Of a stretch of 64,000 nucleotides of DNA, positions 1 to 7,774 are shown in pieces (positions within the stretch are counted from its first letter, which is position 1; every line of letters starts with the position of its first letter). Made by a program: the position numbers and the translations under genes. The stretch comes from Metabacillus rhizolycopersici (lineage in GTDB: Bacteria > Bacillota > Bacilli > Bacillales > Bacillaceae), in NCBI RefSeq assembly GCF_020075705.1, contig NZ_JAIQUM010000002.1, positions 1-64,000 of the forward strand, given 5' to 3'. Below the pieces are notes generated by a model, which ran no database searches, was not told the origin of the DNA, and saw nothing but the letters and a program-made list of their open reading frames with translations.

Positions 1-379
1 AAAAGGACATAGCCATTCGATTGCCTTTTGCATTGAATCCAAATTGGGGAAATGTCATACTGGTGTAATCTTTGTATTTTTTCTGTTTTGGATAGTTTTT
101 ATCCTTACGAAAGAAACCATCAAATGCTTTTTCTAGACGTAGAAAGACTTCCTGCAACGGCTGAGATGGTATTTCTTTTAGGAAGGGATATTTCTGTTTA
201 TCCATTTTTAGTTGTTTTTGCATATCTTTACGATGATAAGATTCTTTTGACTCGCGATATTTATGTTGTTTATCCAAAAGAGCTGAATTATAGGTTTGAC
301 GACAATATTGTAGCCAGCGCTCTAGCATTTCCTTCTGTTCTTCGTTTGGAAAGATTTCGTATTTTTGATTCAATAACAT
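1..379 (-). CDS. tnpB: TnpB family RNA-guided endonuclease, N-terminal part
   Basis: The gene starts at an ATG (379-377) behind GGTGGTG and runs off the left edge of the window, so only about 126 residues are present. The protein opens MLLNQKYEIFPNEEQKEMLE and continues with a WLQYCRQTYNSALL segment and a later FLRLEKAFDGFFRK segment, which are typical of the N-terminal helix-turn-helix/wedge region of TnpB (OrfB_IS605). The family is an RNA-guided nuclease that maintains IS200/IS605 elements. The catalytic RuvC part lies outside the window, so activity cannot be judged. It is clearly a different subfamily from the two long TnpB proteins further along. Confidence 0.85.
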   Translation of the reverse strand, partial: MLLNQKYEIFPNEEQKEMLERWLQYCRQTYNSALLDKQHKYRESKESYHRKDMQKQLKMDKQKYPFLKEIPSQPLQEVFLRLEKAFDGFFRKDKNYPKQKKYKDYTSMTFPQFGFNAKGNRMAMSF

Positions 380-531
380 TGTCGTCACCACCCTTATATT
401 CTATCTTTAGAATAGAACATAAGTTCCTGTCATACAACCTTTCAGGCTGTCGCCTGACCAAAATTCATCACCTCCCTACCGTTGGGTCTACGCCCTTCAC
501 ACGCTTGAGGAAGGGGATTTCTTTTGGGTAT
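1..531 (-). mobile_element. Left end of an IS605/IS1341-type element, cut by window edge
   Basis: The minus-strand leader of the partial tnpB (380-531) looks like the left end of an IS200/IS605-type element. It has GC-rich imperfect hairpins, among them GGTCAGGCGACAGCCTGA, and a terminal stretch reading ATACCCAAAAG followed by CCCCTTCCTCAAG. The ends of the two complete elements at 32.5 and 56.6 kb also carry a CCTTCCTCAA-like segment. No tnpA is visible in the window part. The outer boundary near 531 is an estimate from the start of this conserved terminal sequence. Confidence 0.6.
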
Positions 532-601
532 TCGATAAAAATTCCATCCACATAGTAAACTGGTCCTATTTAGAAAAGCAGCAAATGGGATTCGCTTTGA
601 A

Positions 602-641
602 TAAAAAATGGATAACCCTATTTTCCTTGTGGGTTATCCAT
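602..641 (-). terminator. Rho-independent terminator after the MFS transporter gene
   Basis: The inverted repeat TGGATAACCC / GGGTTATCCA (609-618 and 631-640) is followed on the minus strand by a T-rich run. It lies about 70 bases beyond the stop codon of the transporter gene and is the natural end of that transcript. Confidence 0.8.
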
Positions 642-713
642 TAACATGTACATTTTAGACAGTTAGAGCAATACCATCTTGTTATTACTAACGGTAGTTT
701 ATTTTGAATTCAT

Positions 714-2069
714 TCACATTACCTTTTGTTGCTCTGAACCTGAATTCATTTCATTTGCAACTTTATTATAATGGGCCTGTTTCTCTGGTACTATCGCTAA
801 GGCAATCGCCGCGATCAAGCCTGGAATCGCGAATGCAATAAAATTTAAGTGAATCGGCAATGAAATCGATAAAAGAAATCCTCCTAAAATTGGTCCAAGC
901 ATTCCACCAATTCTACCGATGCCCGAAGCTGTACCTAGAGCAGTAGATCTAATAGAAGCTGGATAGTACTGTGATACGTAAGCTTGAACGATATTTTGCG
1001 CTCCAACTGTAGCTGCACCTGCAATTGCTACTAATACATAAATCAGGAGTGAATTCCCGCCAAACCCTAATAGTGTCAGAGCAACTGCGCCTGAAGCATA
1101 CATCGGAACAAGCATTTTTTTAGAACCGTATTTATCACAAAGTTTAGCGATAATAAGGGTCCCAATTATTGCTCCACCTTGTAAGGCAATAAGGAAGCCT
1201 AAGCTTGAATTCAATGCATATCCTGCTTCAATCATCAAATTAGGCAACCAAGTATTCAAACCATACACCATAAGTAAGCAACTGAAAAAGGCAATCCAGA
1301 ACATGACAGTACTTAAAGCTCGATTATTGTTAAATAAGCCGACAATCGGAACCTTCGTAGCAGGTGTATTTAATTCCAGAAGCTCATCATTTTTATTAAA
1401 GGTAATTCCAGGACTTACTTTGGAAAGTGTAGCGAATAATTCTTCCTTTTTGCCTCTTCTAATTAGATGACTTGCAGTTTCTGGTAGCTGCTTATACAGC
1501 AATGGAAGAGCTAATAACGGCAACCCAGCAATCCAAAAAATCGATTCCCAGCCTAATGTCGGCATTAACAAGATCCCTAATAATGGTGCAAGGATCCCTC
1601 CAACTGAATAACCACATAAAACGATGGATACAACCATGCTTCTCATTGATTTAGGTGAATAATCCGTCAACAAAGCAATGACGTTTGGCATAATGCCTCC
1701 AAGACCTAAGCCTGCTAAAAAGCGGAAAGTAGAGAACAGCGTAGGGGTTTCGGCAAAGCCACATAAGAATGTAAAGAGGCTAAATAATATCAATGTTATT
1801 GCAATAACATTTTTCCTACCAATACGGTCAGCCAATGTTCCAAAAAAGATCGCACCAAACATCATCCCGAATAATCCATAGCTCCCCATTGCCCCTGCTT
1901 CAACCGAAGTAAGATTCCATTGTTCAATCAAAACTGGTACAACAGTTCCATATACGACTAGGTCATATCCATCAAATGCAATAATGAAGAAACTCCATAA
2001 GAGTAACCCTAAATGAAAGCGATTAAATTTACTGTTTGCAATAACCTCGTTAGTATTAATTTGAGCCAA
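714..2069 (-). CDS. MFS aromatic acid:H+ symporter (AAHS family)
   Basis: A 451-residue, 12-helix major facilitator protein. Helix 1 carries the AAHS signature FDGYDLVVYGTV, with acidic residues typical of benzoate/4-hydroxybenzoate/gentisate carriers, and the loop after helix 2 carries GTLADRIGRK. Family knowledge says such proteins import aromatic acids with protons. Its position next to a complete 3-hydroxybenzoate/gentisate operon points to uptake of 3-hydroxybenzoate or gentisate; the exact substrate is inferred. The start is a TTG (2069-2067) 8 bases after GAGGGGGA. It has its own sigma-A-like promoter and a cre-like site in the leader, so it is probably induced with the pathway and catabolite-repressed. 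Confidence 0.85.
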   Translation of the reverse strand: MAQINTNEVIANSKFNRFHLGLLLWSFFIIAFDGYDLVVYGTVVPVLIEQWNLTSVEAGAMGSYGLFGMMFGAIFFGTLADRIGRKNVIAITLILFSLFTFLCGFAETPTLFSTFRFLAGLGLGGIMPNVIALLTDYSPKSMRSMVVSIVLCGYSVGGILAPLLGILLMPTLGWESIFWIAGLPLLALPLLYKQLPETASHLIRRGKKEELFATLSKVSPGITFNKNDELLELNTPATKVPIVGLFNNNRALSTVMFWIAFFSCLLMVYGLNTWLPNLMIEAGYALNSSLGFLIALQGGAIIGTLIIAKLCDKYGSKKMLVPMYASGAVALTLLGFGGNSLLIYVLVAIAGAATVGAQNIVQAYVSQYYPASIRSTALGTASGIGRIGGMLGPILGGFLLSISLPIHLNFIAFAIPGLIAAIALAIVPEKQAHYNKVANEMNSGSEQQKVM

Positions 2070-2092
2070 ATTATTTCCCCCTCGATAATAAT

Positions 2093-2106
2093 TGTTAGCG
2101 CTTACT
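2093..2106. promoter_or_regulatory. Candidate cre (CcpA) site in transporter leader
   Basis: TGTTAGCGCTTACT matches the Bacillus cre consensus TGWAANCGNTNWCA at all but two positions and is nearly palindromic around the central CGC. It lies between the promoter and the ribosome binding site of the transporter gene, where bound CcpA would act as a roadblock. Assignment is by motif only. Confidence 0.45.
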
Positions 2107-2184
2107 TAATGCCGTAGCAAGAAGATCTTTCTTGTTGAAAAAACAACAACTACCCCATATAGTAAACAAAGTTCTCTAATGGTG

Positions 2185-2213
2185 ATTATAAGTGCAAAGT
2201 TTTACATTTACAA
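2185..2213 (-). promoter_or_regulatory. Sigma-A-type promoter of the MFS gene
   Basis: On the minus strand TTGTAA (2213-2208) and TATAAT (2190-2185) are separated by exactly 17 bases, about 115 bases upstream of the transporter start codon. Confidence 0.6.
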
Positions 2214-2296
2214 CAACAATTTATAATTTTGTTAATTTTCTAAAAAAAAAAAATCTACTCTTAAGTAGGAATTGTATTAACTTGGTTTGTGCCCAT

Positions 2297-2326
2297 AAAA
2301 AAAAAACGGGAATATTCCCGTTTTTT
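2297..2326 (-). terminator. Terminator after the IclR gene
   Basis: AAAAACGGGAATATTCCCG followed by TTTTTT is a perfect palindrome with T runs on both strands. It lies just downstream of the IclR stop codon, so IclR and the transporter are separate transcripts. Confidence 0.85.
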
Positions 2327-2349
2327 ACGATATTGCCTCAAATTAACTT

Positions 2350-3117
2350 TTAACTATGTTGTTCATAGCCAAAACTAGCAGATATTTCTTTACTAACATT
2401 TATTAAATACTTACTAAGCTCATGATCTTCATTATTTGGTATTAAATCAGAGAATCCTACTACAGTAATGACTCCTAGAAGTTTCTTTTTATAATTAAAT
2501 ACTGGGAATGCAACCGACGAAACAGATGAAACTAACGGCTCCCTTGCAAAGGAAATGCCATTCTTCCGAATTAACTTACATTCTTCATCTAGTAGGTTCA
2601 ATTTTTCTGGATCAGTATGCAAGAATTCCTTTTCTCTCCATTCGTGAATGAAGTGTTCATCAATAAAAGCAGCAAATACCTTCCCTGTTGCGGAAAGAAT
2701 CGGAAGCAGTGTTCCCATTTGAGCTCCTATATTAAATCCTTGATTTGTTTTAACTTCTTTGACAATCATTGGTCCATTATTTGTCCAGCTAGAATATAGA
2801 ACAGTGTTCAAACTGTATACGTTTATTTCTTGTAAATAAGGCGCAATTCGATCAACGACATTTTCTTGATCTGCAGCAGCCATACCGTATTCTATTAGTT
2901 TACTTCCTAGTATATATGTGCCAGATTCTTTGTTACGATAGAGAATCCCTATTTGAGTAAGAGTATTAAGATATTTATAAAGATTACTCTTAGTGATTTG
3001 AGTTAAATTCTGTATGTCGGTAAATTTCAGTGGTCTCCCTTCTTTAGCGAGAAGATCCACGATGCCTAGGCCTATCTGTAGTGATTGAATGGTTGTTCCC
3101 TTCTTTGTAGTTTCCAT
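2350..3117 (-). CDS. IclR family transcriptional regulator
   Basis: A 255-residue protein with an N-terminal winged helix-turn-helix (about residues 8-70, with the recognition segment ITKSNLYKYLNTLTQIG) and a C-terminal IclR effector domain of about 170 residues. IclR proteins bind small catabolites and repress or activate adjacent aromatic or carboxylic acid pathways. The gene is divergent from the gentisate operon and shares a 257-base intergenic region with it, so I infer that it controls that operon and perhaps the transporter, with 3-hydroxybenzoate or gentisate as effector. The start ATG follows AGGAGG at 6 bases. Confidence 0.85.
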   Translation of the reverse strand: METTKKGTTIQSLQIGLGIVDLLAKEGRPLKFTDIQNLTQITKSNLYKYLNTLTQIGILYRNKESGTYILGSKLIEYGMAAADQENVVDRIAPYLQEINVYSLNTVLYSSWTNNGPMIVKEVKTNQGFNIGAQMGTLLPILSATGKVFAAFIDEHFIHEWREKEFLHTDPEKLNLLDEECKLIRKNGISFAREPLVSSVSSVAFPVFNYKKKLLGVITVVGFSDLIPNNEDHELSKYLINVSKEISASFGYEQHS

Positions 3118-3272
3118 TTTGGCCTCCTATCCTAATAGTTAGAATGCTTCTTAACCTTTAGGTTTTTTATAATATTACTAGATACCATAGTATGAAAATA
3201 ACAATATGACAAGTAGGAATAGGAAGCAAAGTGAAGATTTAAAAAATATTCAGAATCATCTATCTGTAACCG

Positions 3273-3308
3273 TTGACATTTTAAATTTCATAAATTAAAC
3301 TTAGTTTA
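3273..3308 (+). promoter_or_regulatory. Gentisate operon promoter with overlapping inverted repeat
   Basis: TTGACA (3273-3278), a 17-base spacer and TAAACT (3296-3301) form a plausible sigma-A promoter upstream of the first operon gene. The -10 is part of a perfect inverted repeat TAAAC-TTA-GTTTA (3296-3308), a good candidate operator for the divergent IclR protein. Binding is inferred from position only. Confidence 0.55.
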
Positions 3309-3374
3309 TAAATAGAGAACAGTGTTATCTAAAAAGAGAATCACTTAAGATCTATTTGATTATGAGGTGATAAT

Positions 3375-3629
3375 ATGAAAAAATTCCTAGTTATGATTCA
3401 AAGAAAACCCTCTTTCACAGGAGAGTCCATTCAAGGTCATCGAGAATTTCTGAAAAGCCAAAAAGAAACGGACAATTTATTTTTAGCTGGCGGTTTTGAA
3501 GATGCCTCTGGCGGAGCTTATGTTCTCCAAGCAAATTCTTTAGAAGAAGCTAGCAATATGCTAAAAAATGATCCTATGTATCAAGAGAATAAATCCGTTT
3601 ACACAATTAAGCAGTGGAATATTAACTAA
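3375..3629 (+). CDS. YciI-like (YCII-related) protein
   Basis: An 84-residue protein with the small alpha-beta ferredoxin-like fold of the YciI/muconolactone-isomerase-like group. It shows an early FLVMIQRKPSF strand, the LFLAGGFEDASGGAYVLQ segment and an LEEASNMLKNDPMY helix. The biochemical role of most YciI proteins is unknown; some are hydrolases or halohydrolases. Here it is the first gene of the 3-hydroxybenzoate/gentisate operon, so an accessory role in handling a pathway intermediate is plausible but unproven. The start ATG is preceded by GAGGTGA. Confidence 0.75.
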   Translation: MKKFLVMIQRKPSFTGESIQGHREFLKSQKETDNLFLAGGFEDASGGAYVLQANSLEEASNMLKNDPMYQENKSVYTIKQWNIN

Positions 3630-3663
3630 CTACAAATCTTTTTTACAGAAAGGAAGTTTACGA

Positions 3664-4617
3664 ATGAAACTTATTACATTTAAACGCGAAGGTGTCTCAC
3701 GCATCGGAGCTATTATTGAAGAAAACGTAGTTGATTTACATGTTGCCTATAAAGAATTACTTGCATCAGAAGGAAAACTTCGTGCTGAACAAATTGCAGA
3801 AGCTTTTGTTCCAGCAGATATGAATGGATTTTTACAAGGTGGAAAAGAAAGCTTAGAGCTTGCAAAACAGGCAATTGACTTCGCATTAAATACGAAAGAA
3901 GCTAACGGCTATAAGCTTGTATTTGACATAAATGAAGTAAAAGTAGAAGCACCTGTTCCACAACCAGGGAAAATCATCTGTGTTGGCCACAATTACCGCG
4001 AGCATATCGCTGAAATGGGACGTGAACTTCCACCGTTTCCTGTCGTGTTCGCAAAATTTGCTAATACAGTAATCGGACCGCAAGATGATATCCCATTCTA
4101 TCCAATTTCTGAGCAGCTAGATTATGAAGCAGAATTTGCTTTTGTTGTAGGTAAGCGTGCTCGTAACATCTCTCAAGAAAATGCTCTTGATTATGTAGCT
4201 GGTTATACAATTGCAAATGATGTAACTTACCGTGACATTCAACGTCGTACGCTTGAGTGGTTACAAGGTAAAACAGTTGAAGGCAGTGCTCCAATGGGTC
4301 CATGGTTAGTGACATCTGACGAGTTAGTTGATCCATCTGGTTTAGATGTTCGTCTAACAGTAAACGGTGAAGAACGCCAAAAAACAAATACTGCAAACTT
4401 TGTTTTCGATGTAAAATATCTTGTTGAATTCTTATCAAACTTAATGACGCTTGAGCCAGGTGATATCGTCCTTACAGGTACTCCAGGTGGCGTAGGTGTT
4501 GCTCGCGACCCACAAGTATTCTTAAAAGATGGAGATGTTGTCAAAATCGAAATCGATCGTATCGGTACTCTAGAAAACCGTGTTCAATCTGTTAAAGAAG
4601 TTGCGAAGGTTAAATAA
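3664..4617 (+). CDS. Fumarylacetoacetate hydrolase family; likely fumarylpyruvate hydrolase
   Basis: A 317-residue FAH-superfamily protein. The C-terminal catalytic domain starts near residue 90 with PGKIICVGHNYREH, followed by the metal-binding acidic residues around LDYEAEFAFVVGKRARNI and the ending LEPGDIVLTGTPGGVGVARD. In the gentisate route this family cleaves fumarylpyruvate to fumarate and pyruvate, and the neighbours (isomerase, gentisate dioxygenase) fit that step. The chosen ATG follows AGAAAGGAAG; longer upstream reading would overlap the YciI gene and has no ribosome site. It ends two bases before the DinB gene, so the two are translationally coupled. Confidence 0.85.
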   Translation: MKLITFKREGVSRIGAIIEENVVDLHVAYKELLASEGKLRAEQIAEAFVPADMNGFLQGGKESLELAKQAIDFALNTKEANGYKLVFDINEVKVEAPVPQPGKIICVGHNYREHIAEMGRELPPFPVVFAKFANTVIGPQDDIPFYPISEQLDYEAEFAFVVGKRARNISQENALDYVAGYTIANDVTYRDIQRRTLEWLQGKTVEGSAPMGPWLVTSDELVDPSGLDVRLTVNGEERQKTNTANFVFDVKYLVEFLSNLMTLEPGDIVLTGTPGGVGVARDPQVFLKDGDVVKIEIDRIGTLENRVQSVKEVAKVK

Positions 4618-4619
4618 GC

Positions 4620-5111
4620 ATGGCTAATGTAATTGTAACTGACTCGATTCAATCTGTTCACACATCGCTTGATGAGATTCTTCAAATAGTGAATGAACTT
4701 TCAGAAGATACGATTCGTTGGAATCCAACGGAAGATGAATGGTCTATTATGCAAATTCTTAACCACCTTGTGGAGGCGCTTCCTTATTGGTTGAACGAAA
4801 TAAAGCAGATTTTAGAAGCTCCAGGTAAAGAATGGGGCCGTGGTTTAACTGATAAAGCACGTTTAGCAGCAGTAAGTAATACTGATCAATTGACAGTTTC
4901 TAATGTATTAAAGGATTTAGAAGCCTTAAAACCACAAGTAGAAGAAGTACTTAGTAGCTTGACTGAAGAGCAGCTTGCAATCGAATCACCAAGCAGGAAT
5001 CCACGTTTTGGAACAAAACCAATTTCATTTATTGTGGATCACTTGCTTGTCGAGCACGCTGCTAAGCATTGTGGCCAAATCAAACGTAATTTATCTAAAA
5101 TAGCTAACTAA
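4620..5111 (+). CDS. DinB family protein; likely thiol-dependent maleylpyruvate isomerase
   Basis: A 163-residue four-helix DinB/YfiT-type protein. Candidate metal ligands are the histidine in QILNHLVEALP near residue 48 and the pair in LVEHAAKHCGQI near 143-147. The DinB superfamily includes thiol-dependent enzymes: mycothiol-dependent maleylpyruvate isomerase in actinobacteria, bacillithiol transferases in Bacillus and, as I recall, an L-cysteine-dependent maleylpyruvate isomerase in Paenibacillus. The gene sits between fumarylpyruvate hydrolase and gentisate dioxygenase, and no glutathione-type (zeta GST) isomerase is present, so it fills the maleylpyruvate to fumarylpyruvate step. The cofactor (bacillithiol or cysteine) is not visible from sequence. 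Confidence 0.7.
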   Translation: MANVIVTDSIQSVHTSLDEILQIVNELSEDTIRWNPTEDEWSIMQILNHLVEALPYWLNEIKQILEAPGKEWGRGLTDKARLAAVSNTDQLTVSNVLKDLEALKPQVEEVLSSLTEEQLAIESPSRNPRFGTKPISFIVDHLLVEHAAKHCGQIKRNLSKIAN

Positions 5112-5142
5112 CTCTTTTCTTACGGTTTCAGTTTAAAGAGGC

Positions 5143-5169
5143 AAGCAATCAGCTAATGACTGATTGCTT
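5143..5169 (+). other. Intra-operon hairpin
   Basis: A perfect 10-bp inverted repeat, AAGCAATCAG / CTGATTGCTT with a 7-base loop, lies in the 186-base gap between the isomerase and dioxygenase genes. The following sequence is only moderately T-rich. It may be a weak terminator or an mRNA processing/stability element that sets the expression ratio of the two operon halves. Confidence 0.5.
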
Positions 5170-5297
5170 CTCCCTTCACTCTTTACTTATGAAAATACCG
5201 TACCCGGCATTGATGATGTCCCTGTCTTGTTGTTCTTGAGCTTTCCAACAGGGGCGTAAAAGGCTTTTAAAGATTAGAGATATAGGAGGAATAAAGA

Positions 5298-6410
5298 ATG
5301 GCTGAAAAAAATGACTTTTTTAAAAGTAAACTAGTGCAAGATTTCACAAGAGATATTCGCCAATATAATCTTGGTCCACTTTGGGAAGCGATTCCAGAAT
5401 TGATGCATCACCAACCTGAACCACATGCACAAGCTTATCTTTGGAATTGGGATCTTTTAGAGAAAAAGTTAATGGAAGCAGCTCAAATCTTCACTCCAGA
5501 CCGTGGTGGTGAACGAAGAGCGATTTACCTTCAAAATCCCGGCTTAGATTATCGCCAGCCATGGGGATGGGCTTCTACTTCTCAAACACTTTATGCGGCA
5601 GTTCAACTTCTTCAGCCTGGTGAAACAGCACCATCTCATCGTCATACACAAAATGCACTTCGCTTTATTACGCATGGTGAGGGAGCTTATTCTATCGTTG
5701 AAGGTGAGCGTATTTTTATGGAAGAAGGCGATTTCGTCATTACTCCTAAAAACCTATGGCATGGTCATGGTCATGAAGGTACAGAGCCAATGATTTGGAT
5801 GGATGTTCTTGATATCCCAACAATTTATATGATGGGTGGTACGTTCTTCGAGCCATACCCTGAAAGAATTGAACAGCCGAAAGTTCCTGATAACTATAGC
5901 GCACAACGTTATCAAGGTGGAATGGTTCGTCCGATTTCTGACCGCCATCCTAAGGTAGCACCACTTGGCGCATACAAATGGAATCAAACATTCAAAGCAA
6001 TTGAAGGATTATCTCGATTTGAGCCAGATCCATATGATGGTTATGCAGTAGAGTTTATTAACCCTTCAAACGGAAAAACAGCCAACCCGAATATTGGGGC
6101 ATGGATGCAGATGCTTCCAAAAGGATTCCATTCAAAGGCTCATCGTCATACACACTCAGCTATTTACCAAGTATTCAAAGGTTCAGGCTACAGTATCATT
6201 AATGGTGTTCGTTTTGACTGGTCTCAAGGTGATTACTTCATTATTCCTAACTGGGCAGTTCATGAACATGTTGCTCTAGAAGAAACATACTTCTTCTCTG
6301 TTAATGACTTACCAATCATGGAAAAATTCGATCTTGAACAAGAAGTTCCATATGAAAGCAACAACGGATATCAAGAAACAAAAAATGAATTTAAACCAGT
6401 TTTAGTTTAG
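5298..6410 (+). CDS. Gentisate 1,2-dioxygenase
   Basis: A 370-residue bicupin. The first cupin holds the iron ligands in PSHRHTQNALRF (near residue 115) and WHGHGHEG (near 155); the second holds a copy, SKAHRHTHSAIYQ, and WAVHEHV. This arrangement and length match bacterial gentisate 1,2-dioxygenases, Fe(II) enzymes that open gentisate to maleylpyruvate using O2. It is cytoplasmic. Translation starts at an ATG behind AGGAGG. The gene lies between the maleylpyruvate isomerase candidate and the hydroxylase that makes gentisate, which strongly supports the assignment. Confidence 0.92.
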   Translation: MAEKNDFFKSKLVQDFTRDIRQYNLGPLWEAIPELMHHQPEPHAQAYLWNWDLLEKKLMEAAQIFTPDRGGERRAIYLQNPGLDYRQPWGWASTSQTLYAAVQLLQPGETAPSHRHTQNALRFITHGEGAYSIVEGERIFMEEGDFVITPKNLWHGHGHEGTEPMIWMDVLDIPTIYMMGGTFFEPYPERIEQPKVPDNYSAQRYQGGMVRPISDRHPKVAPLGAYKWNQTFKAIEGLSRFEPDPYDGYAVEFINPSNGKTANPNIGAWMQMLPKGFHSKAHRHTHSAIYQVFKGSGYSIINGVRFDWSQGDYFIIPNWAVHEHVALEETYFFSVNDLPIMEKFDLEQEVPYESNNGYQETKNEFKPVLV

Positions 6411-6448
6411 AAAGCGTATACATTAAAATGTTAAGGGGGATGAAATAA

Positions 6449-7648
6449 ATGAGTAAATCAGAAAATCCAGTATTAATAATTGGTGGCGGTATCGGTGGAG
6501 TTGCAGCAGCACTTGCAACAGCTGAAGCAGGTCACAAAACACAAGTATTAGAACAAGCTCCACAATTTGGGGAAATTGGAGCAGGAATTCAAATGGGACC
6601 AAACGCTTATGCTGTTCTAGACCGCTTCGGTGTTGCAGATGAAATTGCTAAGCTTGCTGTTTTCCCTAAAAGACTCGTTTTGAAGGATGTTTATACTGCA
6701 AAAGAATTAGCTTCTTTAGATTTAGGTGATGAATTCAAAGCTAAATATGGCTTCCCATATATGGTTATGCACCGCTCAGATTTACACCGTATCTTAGTAG
6801 AAGCTGTACAAAAAAATCCACTTGTTGAGCTTGTTAATGATCAAATCATCCAAACTGTGGAAGAAAATGAAGACGGCCTAACAGTAACAAATCAAAGAGG
6901 CGAAACGTTTACTGGTAAAGCCGTTATTGGTGCAGATGGTCTTAAATCAAATGCTCGTAAATACTTTGCTGATGATGAACCAATCTGCTCTGAGTATGTG
7001 GCATATCGTGGAACAGTTCCTATTGAAGAGATTAGTTCTGATGCGAATATGGATGATGTAATTATGTGGATTGGTCCTAACCTTCACGTTGTTCAATACC
7101 CTGTTCGTAAAGGTAAATTATATAACCAAGTTGTTGTATTCAAAAGCTTGAATTACAAGCCTGATTCAGATGACTGGGGAACTCCAGAAGAAATGGATAA
7201 AGTATTTGAAGGCTGCCACCCAATTGTGGAAAATGCACTTTCATTTATTTCACGTCAAATTCGCTGGCCAATGTATGATCGCTTACCAATCAATAACTGG
7301 ACAAAAGGCAATTTCACATTACTAGGAGATGCTGCACATCCAATGCTTCAATACTTAGCACAAGGTGGTTGTCAAGCACTAGAAGACGCTTCTTACTTAG
7401 CTAATATGTTACACCTTCATGGTGAAAACTTTGAACAAGCGTTCCAAGCTTACCAAGAGGAACGAATTCCACGTACAGCAAAAGTACAAACAAATGCACG
7501 TGCTTGGGGAGAAATTATTCACGCAGTAGACCCAACTTCTATTTTATTAAGAAATACACTTCTTGAAAAAACGCCAGCTGAAGCTTTTGAAATGGTTAAT
7601 TGGCTGTACGGATATAAAGTTCCAGAATTAGAAAAAGTCAGCCAGTAA
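6449..7648 (+). CDS. FAD-dependent 3-hydroxybenzoate 6-hydroxylase
   Basis: A 399-residue class A flavoprotein monooxygenase. It has the Rossmann motif IIGGGIGGVAAALATAEAG at the N-terminus, the GADGLKS (DG) motif near residue 163 and the second FAD motif LLGDAAHPMLQYLAQGG near 292. The salicylate hydroxylase/3-hydroxybenzoate 6-hydroxylase group uses NADH and O2. Being the last gene of an operon with gentisate dioxygenase, it most likely converts 3-hydroxybenzoate to gentisate; salicylate 5-hydroxylation is made by a different multicomponent enzyme type. The start ATG follows AAGGGGGATGA. A strong terminator follows. Confidence 0.85.
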   Translation: MSKSENPVLIIGGGIGGVAAALATAEAGHKTQVLEQAPQFGEIGAGIQMGPNAYAVLDRFGVADEIAKLAVFPKRLVLKDVYTAKELASLDLGDEFKAKYGFPYMVMHRSDLHRILVEAVQKNPLVELVNDQIIQTVEENEDGLTVTNQRGETFTGKAVIGADGLKSNARKYFADDEPICSEYVAYRGTVPIEEISSDANMDDVIMWIGPNLHVVQYPVRKGKLYNQVVVFKSLNYKPDSDDWGTPEEMDKVFEGCHPIVENALSFISRQIRWPMYDRLPINNWTKGNFTLLGDAAHPMLQYLAQGGCQALEDASYLANMLHLHGENFEQAFQAYQEERIPRTAKVQTNARAWGEIIHAVDPTSILLRNTLLEKTPAEAFEMVNWLYGYKVPELEKVSQ

Positions 7649-7654
7649 GCATCA

Positions 7655-7694
7655 ATTACCCCCAAGGGATAAAACCTTGGGGGTAATTTTCTTT
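7655..7694 (+). terminator. Terminator of the gentisate operon
   Basis: A perfect 13-bp stem, ATTACCCCCAAGG / CCTTGGGGGTAAT, with a 7-base loop is followed by TTTCTTTT directly after the hydroxylase gene. Confidence 0.92.
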
Positions 7695-7774
7695 TATACT
7701 CCTGCTATCAAAAGGACTAAGGTGAAGAATTCTTTCTTGTTCCCCTCTTCTAACTGTTGCCACTACATTTCCTG

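Noticed and set aside
52..555. Plus-strand open frame of 167 codons
   Set aside because: It is antisense to a clear TnpB N-terminus and the element's left end; no ribosome site and no recognisable protein pattern.
655..672. TTAGACA-like sequence near the end of the MFS gene
   Set aside because: It resembles half of the activator box, but no -10 follows at the fixed distance and it lies downstream of a gene rather than before one.
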